Positions 5,681 to 6,283 of a DNA stretch of 6,283 nucleotides are shown here, in pieces. The stretch is from Hydrogenothermaceae bacterium (GTDB lineage: Bacteria; Aquificota; Aquificia; Aquificales; Hydrogenothermaceae), in assembly GCA_015490675.1 (NCBI GenBank), contig WFXI01000129.1, positions 1-6,283 of the forward strand. Reading direction: 5' to 3'. Every line of letters begins with the position of its first letter. Position 1 is the stretch's first letter. A program made the position numbers and the translations under genes. The notes below the pieces were generated by a model. It had not been told where the DNA came from, did not search any database, and saw only the letters and a list, made by a program, of their open reading frames with translations.

Positions 5681-6283
5681 CAGGCCTCATTGCAATAAAG
5701 TACGGATTTAGTAAATCTGGTTTATTATATTCTATCTCATTTAAGTTTTTCAGTTCTTCCAACGGAAGATCTTCATATTTTATTATTTTTCCACCTGCTG
5801 CATTTAAAACAGCATGTGCCGCTGCAGTATCCCACTCCATTGTTGGTCCAAGTCTTGGATATATATCAGCTCTTCCTTCAGCGACAAGACATATCTTTAA
5901 TGAGGAGCCTACAGAGGTCATCTCAACATCAAAATGCTTTCTCAGTTTTTCAATAAAACTTTTTGTCTCATTATTAAGATGGGACTTGCTTGCAACTACA
6001 GTAATTTGATTATTTGATTTCTTCTTGACAGCAATTTTTACCTTTTTTCTATTCTCAACTTTAAAAGCTCCTAAACTTTCTCCTCCATAATAAAGAACAT
6101 CCATTGCAGGAGCATAAACTACACCTAAAATAGGTCTATTTTCCTTTATCAATGCTATGTTTACTGTAAACTCCCCTTTTTTCTTAATAAACTCTTTCGT
6201 TCCATCAAGTGGATCAACCATCCAGAAGTATTTCCACTTTTTTCTCTCCTGGTAGGATATGTTCTTCCCTTCTTCACTAATAA
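5670..6283 (-). CDS. cysQ: 3'(2'),5'-bisphosphate nucleotidase CysQ, N-terminus off the window
   Basis: Removes the 3'-phosphate of PAP (by-product of PAPS use) to give AMP, preventing PAP build-up; a Mg-dependent, typically Li-sensitive enzyme of the inositol-monophosphatase superfamily. The frame is open to the right edge, so 203 residues are visible and about 60-70 N-terminal ones are missing. The first seen residues are ISEEGKNISYQERKKWKYFW, holding the metal-binding ISEE, directly followed by MVDPLDGTKEF with the catalytic DPLDGT. The second metal signature EWDTAAAHAVLNAAGG lies near the end, after GRADIYPRLGPT. The ATG at 6221 sits between the two N-terminal motifs and is internal, not the start. 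The last 11 nt overlap the permease. It is the first visible gene of the operon; more genes may lie upstream. CysQ is preferred over plain inositol monophosphatase because of the DGTKEF form and its neighbours. Confidence 0.93.
   Translation of the reverse strand, partial: ISEEGKNISYQERKKWKYFWMVDPLDGTKEFIKKKGEFTVNIALIKENRPILGVVYAPAMDVLYYGGESLGAFKVENRKKVKIAVKKKSNNQITVVASKSHLNNETKSFIEKLRKHFDVEMTSVGSSLKICLVAEGRADIYPRLGPTMEWDTAAAHAVLNAAGGKIIKYEDLPLEELKNLNEIEYNKPDLLNPYFIAMRPDVF
5685..5688 (-). promoter_or_regulatory. Ribosome binding site of the permease, inside cysQ
   Basis: GAGG on the minus strand, 4 nt before ATG 5680-5678, within the last codons of cysQ. A short site, but its place supports translational coupling. 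Confidence 0.4.

Noticed and set aside
6219..6221. ATG as the start of cysQ
   Set aside because: The frame continues upstream with the conserved ISEE metal-binding motif, so this Met is internal and the true start is outside the window.

Overview
All genes in this AT-rich window (roughly one third G+C by eye) lie on the minus strand, so transcription runs from the right edge to the left. There are two blocks.

The right block (about 6283 to 2115) is a tightly packed sulfate-activation operon. In transcription order it holds cysQ (5' end off the window), an SLC13/DASS-type permease with two TrkA-C (RCK_C) domains, a stand-alone APS kinase (cysC) and a stand-alone ATP sulfurylase (sat). The genes overlap or sit 11-27 nt apart, and several Shine-Dalgarno sites are embedded in the preceding gene's end. 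Together they could import a sulfur oxyanion (inferred), activate sulfate to APS and then PAPS, and clear the by-product PAP. No PAPS/APS reductase or sulfotransferase is inside the window.

The left block (about 1980 to 1) starts after a 136-nt AT-rich spacer with a weak candidate promoter. It holds a small antitoxin-like gene broken by a one-base frameshift, then a polysaccharide (Wzx-type) flippase, then the start of a hexapeptide-repeat acyltransferase that runs off the left edge. This looks like the beginning or middle of a surface-glycan cluster. The flippase carries two low-complexity, G-poor tracts that look like inserted or expanded repeat DNA kept in frame.

The organism is a bacterium with strong Shine-Dalgarno sites, low G+C and Lys/Glu/Ile-rich proteins. 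This fits a thermophilic, sulfur-metabolising lineage such as Hydrogenothermaceae (Aquificales), but the taxonomic guess is an inference from style and gene content only. The most interesting ideas are that a PAPS-producing operon beside glycan-export genes may feed glycan sulfation, that the flippase has repeat-derived loops, and that the small antitoxin-like gene is frameshifted. I did not see CRISPR arrays, RNA genes, insertion sequences or a clear rho-independent terminator.
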